In this document: positions 8,944 to 18,152 of the stretch, one piece after another
Layout: the number at the start of each line of letters is the position of its first letter
Position numbering within the stretch: the first letter of the stretch is position 1
NCBI GenBank assembly: GCA_934141575.1
Contig: CAKPCJ010000010.1
Location: forward strand, 1 to 38,503
Direction: 5' to 3'
From: an uncultured Bacilli bacterium
GTDB lineage: Bacteria > Bacillota_I > Bacilli_A > RF39 > UBA660
DNA length: 38,503 bases
Translations under genes and position numbers: made by a program
Notes under the pieces: model-generated
The model's database searches: none
What the model was told of the DNA's origin: nothing
The model's input: only the letters and a program-made list of their open reading frames with translations

Positions 8944-10121
8944 TTAATATAGGTATATGGAATGTATAGTATTTGACCAACATATATAAAATTAGCATTT
9001 TTGATATTATTAATTGTTACAAGTTCATAAACACTCGTATTATATAAAACTCCTATATAAGACAAAGTATCGCCTTTTTTTACAACGTATTTAAATAAGT
9101 GACTATTATTTGAAGATTTAATTGTAATAACCTCTCCAGGATATATAAGGTTTGGATTTTGTATATTATTCCAAGATACTAAATTAGAAATAGTTACACC
9201 ATATTTGCTTGCTATTTTATAAAGTGTATCACCTTTTTTTACAACATAAGTATCACTAGAAATATTATCAGTATATTGATGCTTATAATCAGTTATTATT
9301 TTTAATACCTGACCTGGATATATCAAATTTCGGTTTTGTATGTTATTCCAAGATACTATCTTAGATACCGTTACATTATACTCTCTAGCAATTTTATAAA
9401 GTGTATCGCCTCTTTTTACAGAATAATACATTACCTTTGTAGATTCTATGCTAGGTTCTTTTACATGAGTTCTATCAGTCAAAAATATATCATTAGTAAA
9501 TTCATCTCTATCAACATAGCCAGTTATTCCACTTATTAAACCTTGATCTGTATATTGCCAACCAATCCAATTGTTCCAATTAGGCCTATTTACACCATAT
9601 TCTGCTATCCATAAAGGATAATTTGAAAGAATTGTTGAATTAAAAACATTATGAGCATTATAACTATCAGAATATACAACCATATTCTTACCTGTCAATA
9701 CTTCAACTTCTTTCAAAAACGTAATTGCTATTTGATTAATCTCATAATTAGATAATCCATCAAATGATTCAAAATCCATAGCCAATAAACAATCTATTTG
9801 TAAACCAGATACAACACTTGAAAAAAATCTTGCTTGCTCTAACGCTTCATTTGTATTTCGAGCAGTTAAAAAATGATATACTCCAACACTTAAATTATTC
9901 GCTTTAGCATTATTATAATTTTGTCTAAAATATGGATCAACATAGCCATTTCCAAGACTGCTTCTTATATACACTATTTCAACTCCAGAACTTTTAACTA
10001 ATGAGTAGTCTATATTTCCCTGATATTTGCTAACATCTATTCCAGATATTGCAAAGCAATTAGAAACTATGAAGAAAAATGATAAAAATAAAAGTATGAT
10101 AGCTAAAAAACATTTTTTCAT
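8940..10121 (-). CDS. Secreted GH25 lysozyme with three LysM repeats
   Basis: A signal peptide (residues 1-24, hydrophobic core ending NCFA) precedes a glycoside hydrolase family 25 domain: D29 in GIDVSKYQG and D116-F-E118 supply the expected acidic residues. Three LysM repeats follow at about 232-275, 292-335 and 344-389; each carries GDTL and ends in a YxGQ/YPGE-like motif. The protein should bind and cleave the glycan strands of peptidoglycan outside the membrane, for growth or cell separation. GGAGGACATTGT precedes the ATG at 10121, so a start further upstream is rejected. The stop is TGA, which shows that UGA is not read as Trp here. No terminator is seen between it and the downstream glmU promoter. 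Confidence 0.93.
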   Translation of the reverse strand: MKKCFLAIILLFLSFFFIVSNCFAISGIDVSKYQGNIDYSLVKSSGVEIVYIRSSLGNGYVDPYFRQNYNNAKANNLSVGVYHFLTARNTNEALEQARFFSSVVSGLQIDCLLAMDFESFDGLSNYEINQIAITFLKEVEVLTGKNMVVYSDSYNAHNVFNSTILSNYPLWIAEYGVNRPNWNNWIGWQYTDQGLISGITGYVDRDEFTNDIFLTDRTHVKEPSIESTKVMYYSVKRGDTLYKIAREYNVTVSKIVSWNNIQNRNLIYPGQVLKIITDYKHQYTDNISSDTYVVKKGDTLYKIASKYGVTISNLVSWNNIQNPNLIYPGEVITIKSSNNSHLFKYVVKKGDTLSYIGVLYNTSVYELVTINNIKNANFIYVGQILYIPYTYIN

Positions 10122-10182
10122 ACAATGTCCTCCTTCTATCATACTATATAAAATTGTATTACTTTTGACTCTACTCTTATCA

Positions 10183-10668
10183 CTAAATAAACTCTATTTT
10201 GCAATTGGTAAGTTTTTTTAATCTTTTTGTTTTAATCATTTCTTTTGTATCAACAAAAATAAAACTATAAATTGCTTCATATATTGCAACCCAAGATATT
10301 ATCAAAAATATTTCTGGCATAAGCATAATACCATTTGATTCCAATAATTCAGACACTAATATAAATACAGTTCCCACTAACATAAGTATTATTTTCTTTA
10401 TTAATTCATACTTTCTTCGTATCAAGCTTTCTCTGATATCTATTCCATAATTTTTTCTAATCATGTCGACTAATTTTTCTTTTTCTGATTGGTTTATCTC
10501 AAATAATGGTTTTATTTTAATAATAACTTTTTGCTTAGGAAATATACCCATTGCTTGTTTTAAAATATAATCACTTAACTCCTCATTCAAAATATCATCA
10601 TTATATATACTAGAAGCATCATCCATATTGTCTAATGTTATATCAATATATTTAATTTCTTTATTCAA
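10183..10668 (-). CDS. Unknown membrane protein with two TM helices, TTG start
   Basis: I do not recognise a family. The ~161-residue protein has an acidic N-terminal soluble half, a basic segment (RRKYELIKK), two adjacent hydrophobic helices at about 91-113 and 117-137 of the preferred form, and a Lys-rich C-terminus, so both ends probably face the cytoplasm. The best ribosome site, TTTGGTGATAATA, points to a TTG start at 10668. The same GGTGATAAT spacing is used by other genes here. It sits between the lysozyme and a Pr6Pr-like membrane protein on the same strand. Function unknown. Confidence 0.7.
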   Translation of the reverse strand: MNKEIKYIDITLDNMDDASSIYNDDILNEELSDYILKQAMGIFPKQKVIIKIKPLFEINQSEKEKLVDMIRKNYGIDIRESLIRRKYELIKKIILMLVGTVFILVSELLESNGIMLMPEIFLIISWVAIYEAIYSFIFVDTKEMIKTKRLKKLTNCKIEFI

Positions 10669-10711
10669 TATTATCACCAAACATATTATACATTAAAATA
10701 TATTCACATAG

Positions 10712-11359
10712 TTATGCCTTTTTTGATAATTTATTATCAATTTTACAAAGTATAAACCCAAGTAAAAGTATTGCCGCTATAGCAAGAATTACATTAACTA
10801 TTACTATACCCAATCCAAATTCCTCAATATCTATAAAAAAATACGGATATTTACTTCCTGTATACATAAATGGTTTTGCAAAATTTGCTCTAATACATAT
10901 AAATATCCAATACATAAACGGTATAACTAACCAATAAATAGAATATTTGCTTTTTAAATTACCCTTTTTATCGAATAATAACCAATCAAGAATAACCATA
11001 ACGGGAATTATTAAATGTACAATATAATTTGAAAAACTATGTAAATCCATAACTCCTTCTACATCCGACATAAAAGGCCTCAATATAAAATTATATACTA
11101 ATCCAGTTACCGCTATCATAACCACAACCGCGCCCTTTAAAACATAATACTTTGTATCTATTTTTTTAACAATAACCGTACGGACAATAATTATTAAAAA
11201 ATATATAACACAAATTAAATTACTAAGATTAGTATAATACGAAAAATGTTCTTCTAAAGAAACTTTATTAAAAAAGCATGCTTTATACAACCCATAAGTA
11301 CCCATTAATACTATCAATAGTTTGAAAAAAAATGAAAATCTTTTATTATCTATATACAT
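10712..11359 (-). CDS. Pr6Pr-family six-helix membrane protein
   Basis: The protein has 215 residues and about six transmembrane helices. YYTNLSNLICV in the first loop and helix 2, followed by a conserved Arg-rich loop, is the pattern of the Pr6Pr membrane family, which is widespread in Firmicutes and Actinobacteria but has no established function. CTGGTGATTTC directly precedes the ATG at 11359, so the 11 residues further upstream are discarded. Its neighbours (membrane protein, lysozyme) give little functional hint. The family call rests on topology and the TNLSN motif. Confidence 0.75.
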   Translation of the reverse strand: MYIDNKRFSFFFKLLIVLMGTYGLYKACFFNKVSLEEHFSYYTNLSNLICVIYFLIIIVRTVIVKKIDTKYYVLKGAVVVMIAVTGLVYNFILRPFMSDVEGVMDLHSFSNYIVHLIIPVMVILDWLLFDKKGNLKSKYSIYWLVIPFMYWIFICIRANFAKPFMYTGSKYPYFFIDIEEFGLGIVIVNVILAIAAILLLGFILCKIDNKLSKKA

Positions 11360-11401
11360 GAAATCACCAGTTAAACATATGAATGATTCCACTAAAAAAT
11401 G

Positions 11402-11430
11402 AAAAAAGTAATATATTTCTATATTACTTT
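11402..11430 (-). terminator. Terminator of the M29 aminopeptidase gene
   Basis: The 11-bp stem AAAGTAATATA/TATATTACTTT with a 4-base loop and a T run on the minus strand overlaps the stop codon at 11429-11431. Confidence 0.8.
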
Positions 11431-12631
11431 ATATAACAAAATTTCCATCTTTAAATATTTGCACTTCACCATTCTCACAAACAGCACTTATATTTAAATC
11501 AGAAGTACCTATCATAAAATCAACATGAGTAACTGAATGATTAAGTCCCAATTTCATCAATTCTTCCCTAGTATAATTCTGAAAATTAGGTATTGTATCA
11601 GGAAATGCATCACCAAGTGCTATATGACATGCCGCATTTTCATCAAAAAGTGTCGTACCAAATACTAAACCCGTATTGGATATAGGAGAATCATTATTTA
11701 CAAGTGCAACTTCACCTAAATAAGCAGCTTGTGCATCAGTCTCAATTATCCCCTTTAATAATTCTTTTCCTGTCCTAGCATCATAATTAATAGCTTTTCC
11801 ATCTTTAAATTCAATATAAAATTCATCAATTATACCACCATTATACAAAAGAGGTCTCGAAGAATAAACTATTCCATTAGCAGTTCTATAGTCTGGTGAT
11901 GAAAATATTTCATAACTAGGCATATTTACTAGCATATTATCTCCATCATCGGCAGTACTTTTCCATAAGAAATCTTCTGGCATAGATATTGTAAAATCCG
12001 TTCCTAAATTATTAGAATAGTGCAATTGCTTAATTTTCATACTATTTAATTTTTTGCTTCTTAATTTTACATTATTCAAATATTCATTCCAACTTTCTAT
12101 AGGATTAGGTGTATCAACCATACACATTTTATAAATAACATCCTCTAGCATTTGATATGAATCTTTTTCATTAGGAAACATATCATCAGCCCAAATCTTA
12201 TTAGGAAGAGCCGCTATACACCATGGGATTTGATAACTCGTTTCTTTTTCTCTGAATAATGGTCTAGTTTTACGTTTCTTATTACCCGCAGCACTTATTT
12301 TTGCCTCATCAACATCGTCAAAAAAATGTGGGTATTCAGAATCAAAAGTTAAAAATGCAGCATCTTTCTTCGCATATTCATCCCAAATACTTTTATCAAA
12401 ATAAGAATCATTTTCAATTTCCTCAATCGTAGAATTAATCAACTTATCACGTGTTAAATAGACATCTTCTTCATCTAAATAAATATCTTGAACACCCTTT
12501 TGATGAATATAATCAACCAATTTATCAATAAAATTTTTATTATCTTTTTTATATGAAATTAATACAGATTTAGATTTATCAAAATTTATACATCTATCAA
12601 CTAATAATTCTATATATTTCTTTTCTAACAT
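11429..12631 (-). CDS. M29-family aminopeptidase (AmpS/AmpT type)
   Basis: This 400-residue cytoplasmic metallo-aminopeptidase trims N-terminal residues from peptides using two metal ions. The M29 active-site pattern is visible in order: MPSYEIF (Glu), AAYLGEVAL (Glu), ENAACHIALGDAF (His) and NHSVTHVDFMIG (His, Asp). Length matches the family (about 400-410). The ATG is preceded by TAGGAGATGATTAAAA. It appears monocistronic, with an extended -10 promoter upstream and a terminator overlapping its stop codon. Exact peptide specificity cannot be told from sequence. Confidence 0.92.
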   Translation of the reverse strand: MLEKKYIELLVDRCINFDKSKSVLISYKKDNKNFIDKLVDYIHQKGVQDIYLDEEDVYLTRDKLINSTIEEIENDSYFDKSIWDEYAKKDAAFLTFDSEYPHFFDDVDEAKISAAGNKKRKTRPLFREKETSYQIPWCIAALPNKIWADDMFPNEKDSYQMLEDVIYKMCMVDTPNPIESWNEYLNNVKLRSKKLNSMKIKQLHYSNNLGTDFTISMPEDFLWKSTADDGDNMLVNMPSYEIFSSPDYRTANGIVYSSRPLLYNGGIIDEFYIEFKDGKAINYDARTGKELLKGIIETDAQAAYLGEVALVNNDSPISNTGLVFGTTLFDENAACHIALGDAFPDTIPNFQNYTREELMKLGLNHSVTHVDFMIGTSDLNISAVCENGEVQIFKDGNFVI

Positions 12632-12652
12632 TTTTAATCATCTCCTATTATA

Positions 12653-12661
12653 ATTATAACA
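12653..12661 (-). promoter_or_regulatory. Extended -10 promoter of the M29 gene
   Basis: The minus strand reads TGTTATAAT, 22-30 bases upstream of the start codon. Confidence 0.5.
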
Positions 12662-12663
12662 CA

Positions 12664-13464
12664 TTAACTTATTCTATAATGTCCAATTATGTCATTATGA
12701 CTTTCAAGTATATCCTCTACATAATTTTTTTGAAATTCATTAGCGTGATGTATTATAAGAGGTATTCCCTTGCTATTTCTTTTATCAGATACAATTCCTA
12801 TGTGATGCTTAAAAACAACTATATCTCCACCTTGCCATTCATCAATCTTATTTATATCTACAGTAAGTGATATAGCTGTACGTGAAAAATATACGTTTAA
12901 ATTTTTAACTCTTCTAAAATCTATATTCTTATCTATTACATCAATATTGTAATCAACTCTATGTAGCTTTATATCTTCATTTACTAATTCCATCAAATCA
13001 TATCCTGCATTTAAAAGTGAAAAAGCTACTACATCAGTGCATACACCATAAGAATCATCTGGATAACCAGTTCCATAATATTTACTTTTATATTTTGGCT
13101 TAGTACTTATATATTTATACGCATTATTTAATATGTCTGTTTGATCATCAATACCATCACTATCCTTATCAACTGCACTAGTATAAGTTTCTATACCAAA
13201 ATCCATATTAGTATAAGTTTTTAAGAATTTAGTATTAATACCATAAAATAATAAAAAAAGCATAATTAAAATATCAATTATAATAGTAAAAACAACAATC
13301 CACACATTTATATTAGACATTAGTTTTCTTAATAAAAGAAAATAAATAGTTATAAATAAAACAATAAAGGTAAAAAATAACCAAAAACTACTAGTTAACA
13401 TTAGTATACACAATATAATTAAAAATAAAAAATTGAAAACTAATAAACGTATAATATTATTCAT
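12664..13464 (-). CDS. DUF1287 domain membrane protein
   Basis: About 266 residues. The N-terminal ~90 residues form three or four hydrophobic helices. After residue ~100 comes a DUF1287 domain with YYGTGYPDDSYGVCTDVV, a Cys in the position expected of an NlpC/P60-like peptidase fold, and later HHIGIVSD and HHANE supplying His residues. DUF1287 proteins such as E. coli YijF are usually periplasmic; here the domain is anchored to the membrane and probably extracellular. Hydrolytic activity on the cell wall is a guess from the fold. GAGGTGTTGT precedes the ATG at 13464. It is divergent from tspO. Confidence 0.8.
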   Translation of the reverse strand: MNNIIRLLVFNFLFLIILCILMLTSSFWLFFTFIVLFITIYFLLLRKLMSNINVWIVVFTIIIDILIMLFLLFYGINTKFLKTYTNMDFGIETYTSAVDKDSDGIDDQTDILNNAYKYISTKPKYKSKYYGTGYPDDSYGVCTDVVAFSLLNAGYDLMELVNEDIKLHRVDYNIDVIDKNIDFRRVKNLNVYFSRTAISLTVDINKIDEWQGGDIVVFKHHIGIVSDKRNSKGIPLIIHHANEFQKNYVEDILESHNDIIGHYRIS

Positions 13465-13539
13465 ACAACACCTCAAAACAATTATACACTGCATAATTAT
13501 TATTAAAAATATATATATTTAAATAAAGGAGGATTTTAC

Positions 13540-13995
13540 ATGAATGACGTTAAAATTTACATAAAATCTATATTAATACCTGTTGTTATAGGATTTATAA
13601 TAGGTTTAATAACAAATAGTTCGATTGATTACACTATTATAAACAGGCCTAAAATATCTCCACCAGGTTGGATATTTCCAGTAGTATGGACTATACTTTA
13701 TATACTAATGGGAATATCCTATGGATTACTAATTGAAAATAAAAAAAATGACTTAAAAACTAAGTCAATTTACATAGCTCAACTATTTTTAAATTACTCG
13801 TGGTCAATTATTTTCTTTACATTAAAACTAAGATTTTTAGCCATAATATGGATTATACTATTGGTAATATCTATAATAATAATGATAGCAATTTTCTTTA
13901 AAAGAAACAAAATGTCTGGAATTTTGCAAATTCCATATCTACTATGGTGCCTCTTTGCAACATACTTAACAATATCAATATATTTGCTAAATTAG
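13540..13995 (+). CDS. tspO: TspO/MBR family membrane protein
   Basis: This 151-residue protein has five predicted transmembrane helices and the family signature PPGWIFPVVWTILYILMG in the first loop and helix 2. TspO proteins bind porphyrins and related ligands and are implicated in tetrapyrrole turnover and stress responses; the physiological role in Firmicutes is unclear. A strong AAAGGAGG lies 8 bases before the ATG. Its stop (13993-13995) overlaps the stop of the convergent gene (13992-13994), so the two genes share stop-codon bases. Confidence 0.94.
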   Translation: MNDVKIYIKSILIPVVIGFIIGLITNSSIDYTIINRPKISPPGWIFPVVWTILYILMGISYGLLIENKKNDLKTKSIYIAQLFLNYSWSIIFFTLKLRFLAIIWIILLVISIIIMIAIFFKRNKMSGILQIPYLLWCLFATYLTISIYLLN

Positions 13996-14306
13996 TTTTT
14001 CTTTTTTTCAGGAAGAATAGTTATATTTCTAATCATATCGCCATTTATTAATTGAATATTGTTTTTTTCCTCTACCTTCAACCAATTTTCCTCAACAGCT
14101 ACTATTTTACCAGTTATTCCAAATGTTTCATTAAATAATAAAATAGAACAATTTTTTCCTATAAATTCCTTTATTAATTCTTTTGGCATGCTTCTTTTTA
14201 CACCTTTCCTTCTTTTATTTTTTAATATTATATTTTGCATTTGTTTATTGTTTTGGGGAATAATTACAAATAATAAAATAATTAAAATAAACCAAGTTAT
14301 ATTCAT
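13992..14306 (-). CDS. Small membrane-anchored protein, unknown
   Basis: About 104 residues. One N-terminal transmembrane helix is followed by a Lys/Arg-rich stretch (KNKRRKGVKR), then a soluble part that looks like a small beta-barrel (KNCSILLFNETFGITGKIVAVEE cut short here), reminiscent of Sm-like or Hfq-like short strands. I cannot name the family with confidence. GAGGTGATAATT precedes the ATG at 14306, so the three residues upstream are dropped. It has its own sigma-A promoter and converges on tspO with overlapping stops. Confidence 0.72.
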   Translation of the reverse strand: MNITWFILIILLFVIIPQNNKQMQNIILKNKRRKGVKRSMPKELIKEFIGKNCSILLFNETFGITGKIVAVEENWLKVEEKNNIQLINGDMIRNITILPEKKKN

Positions 14307-14327
14307 AATTATCACCTCACTAAGAAA

Positions 14328-14356
14328 ATTATACTAAAATTTAAAGTTTTTGTCAT
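14328..14356 (-). promoter_or_regulatory. Sigma-A promoter of the small membrane protein
   Basis: On the minus strand ATGACA (14351-14356) and a perfect TATAAT (14328-14333) are separated by 17 bases. The -35 touches the end of the DUF1848 gene. Confidence 0.6.
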
Positions 14357-15237
14357 CACTTTCTTCTAACCTTTATAATATCATCATGTTCTACGTGTCC
14401 AACTAATAAAGATGAATTAGGATCATGATTTTGAAAATTAAGTTTAACTTTTTGTTCATCATAATTAGCATAACAGTATTTGCAAAAATGCTTGCAAGAA
14501 TTATACACACCAATATCGACCATTTGAACACATTTACACTTCCTAGCTGTCCAGGATTTATAATTTGTTTTTCCAGTTAATTTAAACGCAAGAGTATGTG
14601 ATAAACATTCTCCTTTAATAAAACCATATTCACATAGATTTTTTTCTTCAAAACATGTTTGCACAGTAATTCCATATTTAGATGCAGACATACTAAAATT
14701 AGTTCCAATTAATTTGTAATCTTCATCACTAAATTCTTTAATATTTAGTGTTTTTTTATTATTTCTAACATTCTTATAATCATCAACAAATGAAACAATA
14801 ATATGTTTTACAAAACCAGACAATAATTCACATACCCTATCAAATGCTTTTATGTGGTATGAAACCGGATATTTTTCACTTATAAATATTGGATCATATC
14901 TAACATACACGTTGTCACTTCCAATGATAGATGATATTTTTTTTATAGCATTTATCACTTCAAGTTTATCAGGAACATTTGGTTCAATATCTCTTTTATA
15001 CGGCGTTAAAGTAACATGAAATAATATTGGCTTATTTATAAGTTTTAATTTATCAATAATTGGCATTGGATTTTTAGTGCAAAACATTATAGCGTCTACA
15101 TCATCAAAATATATTCTACTAACAAGTTTTGGATTAAATGGATTTCTAACATCAACAAACCCAGCAGAATATCTATTCATAAACCACTCTGAATAAAATG
15201 CTACTACATCTGTCCTACCACTTACATTAAGAATCAT
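14356..15237 (-). CDS. DUF1848 family Fe-S protein
   Basis: The protein has 293 residues. The N-terminal SGRTDVVAFYSEWFMNR and IMFCTKNPMP segments are typical of DUF1848. The C-terminus has a cysteine array, CKC followed by CKHFCKYCYANY (CxxxCxxC), suggestive of a radical-SAM-like 4Fe-4S centre although it lies at the C-terminal end. The reaction is not established. The ATG follows directly on the TAA of the upstream gene (TAAATG), and only a weak AGAGTG serves as ribosome site, so translation is probably coupled. The partner gene may act with it. Confidence 0.85.
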   Translation of the reverse strand: MILNVSGRTDVVAFYSEWFMNRYSAGFVDVRNPFNPKLVSRIYFDDVDAIMFCTKNPMPIIDKLKLINKPILFHVTLTPYKRDIEPNVPDKLEVINAIKKISSIIGSDNVYVRYDPIFISEKYPVSYHIKAFDRVCELLSGFVKHIIVSFVDDYKNVRNNKKTLNIKEFSDEDYKLIGTNFSMSASKYGITVQTCFEEKNLCEYGFIKGECLSHTLAFKLTGKTNYKSWTARKCKCVQMVDIGVYNSCKHFCKYCYANYDEQKVKLNFQNHDPNSSLLVGHVEHDDIIKVRRK

Positions 15238-15723
15238 TTAACACTCTATAAAATATTTGGAAATAGTATGTTCTGAAACTCTTCTTTCACTGCACTTTTT
15301 AAAATTATCAAGATTAAAATTAACACTATCTGTAGTATATAAATATGAAATAACACCAATTCCAGAATAATCAAAATCATCTGCAGAAACCAAAATTTTT
15401 AAATATCTACCATCCATACTTTCTATAGAAACATTAAACTTATCATATAACTTATGCTCACAAACCCCATCATTAAATATTGAAATTTTTATTGAACCTA
15501 TATCACCATTAAAGTTCTTACCTACTAAATCATTCAAACATGAAATATTGCTCAAATCTAACTTTAGTTCAATAGAACCACTTATAACTTGATTATTTAT
15601 AATAGAAGGATAAAAGTCTATTGAACTGTTTAAAGTTAAATAACTCTCATTATTATAATTTCTAACTCTAAAATTTATTTCATTAAATTTTTCAATAAAA
15701 TCATTATTATTAATTTTTATCAT
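15238..15723 (-). CDS. Unknown protein coupled to the DUF1848 gene
   Basis: I do not recognise this ~161-residue protein. It has no signal peptide or membrane helix, is Asn/Asp/Ser-rich, and alternates short hydrophobic beta-like segments, suggesting a small beta-sandwich. TTGGAGGTAATT precedes the ATG at 15723. Its stop abuts the ATG of the DUF1848 gene. An extended -10 (TGCTATAAT) lies 20-28 bases upstream. A role with the DUF1848 protein is inferred from the coupling only. Confidence 0.7.
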   Translation of the reverse strand: MIKINNNDFIEKFNEINFRVRNYNNESYLTLNSSIDFYPSIINNQVISGSIELKLDLSNISCLNDLVGKNFNGDIGSIKISIFNDGVCEHKLYDKFNVSIESMDGRYLKILVSADDFDYSGIGVISYLYTTDSVNFNLDNFKKCSERRVSEHTISKYFIEC

Positions 15724-15742
15724 AATTACCTCCAATAGATAA

Positions 15743-15751
15743 ATTATAGCA
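15743..15751 (-). promoter_or_regulatory. Extended -10 promoter of the DUF1848 operon
   Basis: The minus strand reads TGCTATAAT, immediately downstream of the terminator of the ABC exporter operon. Confidence 0.5.
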
Positions 15752-15752
15752 T

Positions 15753-15776
15753 AAAAAAAGAAGTCAAACGACTTCT
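15753..15776 (-). terminator. Terminator of the ABC exporter operon
   Basis: The stem AGAAGTC/GACTTCT with a 4-base loop is followed by six Ts on the minus strand. Confidence 0.8.
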
Positions 15777-15778
15777 AA

Positions 15779-18151
15779 TTATTCATTTCCCTTTAAACTA
15801 CTTACCATATCTATTTTATTAACTTTTTTAGCTAAAACATAAGAAGTTATAAATGACACAATCAAAGTTCCAATTGCAGAAAGTAAATATGATATAACAT
15901 TGATATGTGCACTCATATCGTAAGAATCAGCTAATGCCATCGTAAATATGAAGTTAGTAAGCCAAAATCCAAGTGGTAAACCAATAATAATAGATATATA
16001 CGTTATCCAATTATTTTGTTTAACATAAATTTTCTTAATTTTTTTATCATTAAATCCTAAAACCTTTAAAGTAGCAAATTGATATTGTTTTTCAGTAAAT
16101 GATAAAATACCCAAATTGTATATAATAACACATCCCAAAACTGCAGCAACTGCTATTAAAAGTATAATCATAGACTTCATAGTATTAAGCATTGAGTTCA
16201 TACCCTCTTCAAGAGCAATTTTATCTTGAATAAGTTTTACACCATCAATTTGAGCAGATTTATCTATATTAGAATTAGTATAAACCGTATCTGCTTTATA
16301 TTCTATTCCTAAAGATTCTAAATATTTTCTTGTCATTTTAATATTTTGATTTTGTGGATCACGATCAAATCCAACTATTTTACTTTCGTAATATTTCTTA
16401 TCTCCATATATATGCCACTTAATAACATCACCTATTTTATAACCATTACTACTTGCCAATTTTTCCGTAACATAAATTCCATCATCTGATAATTCTATGT
16501 AATTTAAATTTTTATCAGTGAATCTAACATAATTTGAAGCATCTGTAACAAATATATTATTTGATTTCTTAATATTACCAGTTTTAATTTCAATACCTAA
16601 TGTTTCTGATGTATTATAACCATATTTCTTTGTAATATCATCATATTCATTGTCAGTATAATCTTCTTTTAATGATAATTTATATTTAAAATTATACAAA
16701 TCATCAAATTGCCAACTTATAAAATGGTGTAATGTATCAAGCATTCCAAATGCACATACTAATATCATACTACAACCAGCAATACCCGCAATTCCCATTA
16801 AAGTTCTAGTTTTATTTCGAAGTATATCTCTTAAATTCCATTTACTAGAAAATTTAAGTTTAGAAAAAATTCCTTTAGAGGTAACAGCAATATCACTCTT
16901 TTTTACCTTAGGCAAACTTACTCTCAAAGATTCTGCTGGAGACAACCTTAACTCTTTCCTACACGTAAAATAAGTAACAAGCGAAACAATCAAAACAACT
17001 ATAGCTGCCACTAAAAAGCTACTAGGATTTACAGCCGCAAAACCATTTGGAATCTGAAAATAAGACATTTCCATTCCTATAAACAATCTTCCTATCAAAA
17101 GTGGACCAGCTGCTAAACCAACTATAGCCGCAAATAATGAAACAAAGAAACCATATCCTACATAATGGAAAACAATCCTACTATTTTTAAATCCCAGTGC
17201 CTTAAGCGTTCCTATTTGAATTTTTTGTTTTTTAACAACCCTTGTCATTGTAGTAATGACTGATAAAATTGCTATAAATAAGAACAAAAATGAAAATACA
17301 CCAACATATGTTTCTCCCTCTTCTATTTCACCTTGATAAACAGAATAAGAAGCTGTATCTTTAATATCTATAACTGCAAGTGCATTTGATATTTCATTTT
17401 CAATATCGCTTTTTACTGCTGATTTATTATCTTCTTTATCTACATCAACCATAACATAATTAAATATAAGTTCATCCTTATAATTAAAATTAGGAACAAG
17501 AGAATTAAATATACCTTCATCAGTTATTCCAAGCTTTTTCATGGCTACTTGTTTTACATATTCCTCTGGAAATTCATTTATTGAAAGATAAACAAAGCCA
17601 TAATCACTATGATCTGGAAATATTGAAGTTTCATCCTTAACATCATAAACATGATCCGGAACATTTATAAGTCCAACTATTTTTTCATCAAATGAATAGC
17701 CATCATATATAATTGTTATCACATCACCAAGCTTTAAATTATTCTTTTCTGCGTAAAAATTATCTAACCAAATACCTGATATATTCTTATCAAATTTTTT
17801 TCCATCCATAATGTAAAATTCAGATATTTCATTTGATTCAATAAAATTAAGTTGTAATACTCTATCTTCTTTAGATTTCATAGATGCCGTTAAAACAAGT
17901 TTACGCTCAGCACCATTAACATGTTTTATAGCTTTAATCTTATTTAAATCATCAACAGTAAAATTGCTCCCCATTACATTTAAATCTTGTAAATTATTTT
18001 CTGTATAAAATTTGTCTGCAGTAGCACTCATACCATCCATATATGATCTAACTCCACTGTAAACCAATACTCCTAAGAAAACCATTAAAAATATTGCAAC
18101 AAACTGTGATAAGTTACTTTTAATGTCTCTAAACATCTTTCTTTTTAACAT
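15779..18151 (-). CDS. FtsX/MacB-like ABC transporter permease
   Basis: This 790-residue permease has the large-permease layout: one N-terminal helix (about 13-33), a long extracellular domain, three helices near 278-400 (FtsX domain 1), a further helix near 450, a second extracellular domain, and three C-terminal helices (FtsX domain 2, starting near residue 660). Together with the ATPase it should export or sense a lipophilic compound or antimicrobial peptide, or extract a lipoprotein. Its ATG lies just after the ATPase stop (TAATATG) with GAGGTAGTGTGG upstream, so expression is coupled. Regulation is probably by the divergent TetR protein. Substrate unknown. Confidence 0.9.
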   Translation of the reverse strand: MLKRKMFRDIKSNLSQFVAIFLMVFLGVLVYSGVRSYMDGMSATADKFYTENNLQDLNVMGSNFTVDDLNKIKAIKHVNGAERKLVLTASMKSKEDRVLQLNFIESNEISEFYIMDGKKFDKNISGIWLDNFYAEKNNLKLGDVITIIYDGYSFDEKIVGLINVPDHVYDVKDETSIFPDHSDYGFVYLSINEFPEEYVKQVAMKKLGITDEGIFNSLVPNFNYKDELIFNYVMVDVDKEDNKSAVKSDIENEISNALAVIDIKDTASYSVYQGEIEEGETYVGVFSFLFLFIAILSVITTMTRVVKKQKIQIGTLKALGFKNSRIVFHYVGYGFFVSLFAAIVGLAAGPLLIGRLFIGMEMSYFQIPNGFAAVNPSSFLVAAIVVLIVSLVTYFTCRKELRLSPAESLRVSLPKVKKSDIAVTSKGIFSKLKFSSKWNLRDILRNKTRTLMGIAGIAGCSMILVCAFGMLDTLHHFISWQFDDLYNFKYKLSLKEDYTDNEYDDITKKYGYNTSETLGIEIKTGNIKKSNNIFVTDASNYVRFTDKNLNYIELSDDGIYVTEKLASSNGYKIGDVIKWHIYGDKKYYESKIVGFDRDPQNQNIKMTRKYLESLGIEYKADTVYTNSNIDKSAQIDGVKLIQDKIALEEGMNSMLNTMKSMIILLIAVAAVLGCVIIYNLGILSFTEKQYQFATLKVLGFNDKKIKKIYVKQNNWITYISIIIGLPLGFWLTNFIFTMALADSYDMSAHINVISYLLSAIGTLIVSFITSYVLAKKVNKIDMVSSLKGNE

Positions 18152-18152
18152 A

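Noticed and set aside
8940..10121. Mycoplasma-type code with UGA as Trp
   Set aside because: The lysozyme gene ends sensibly at TGA and all Trp codons I checked are TGG.
14059..14337. 92-codon plus-strand frame opposite the small membrane protein
   Set aside because: The minus-strand gene has a promoter and ribosome site; the plus frame has neither.
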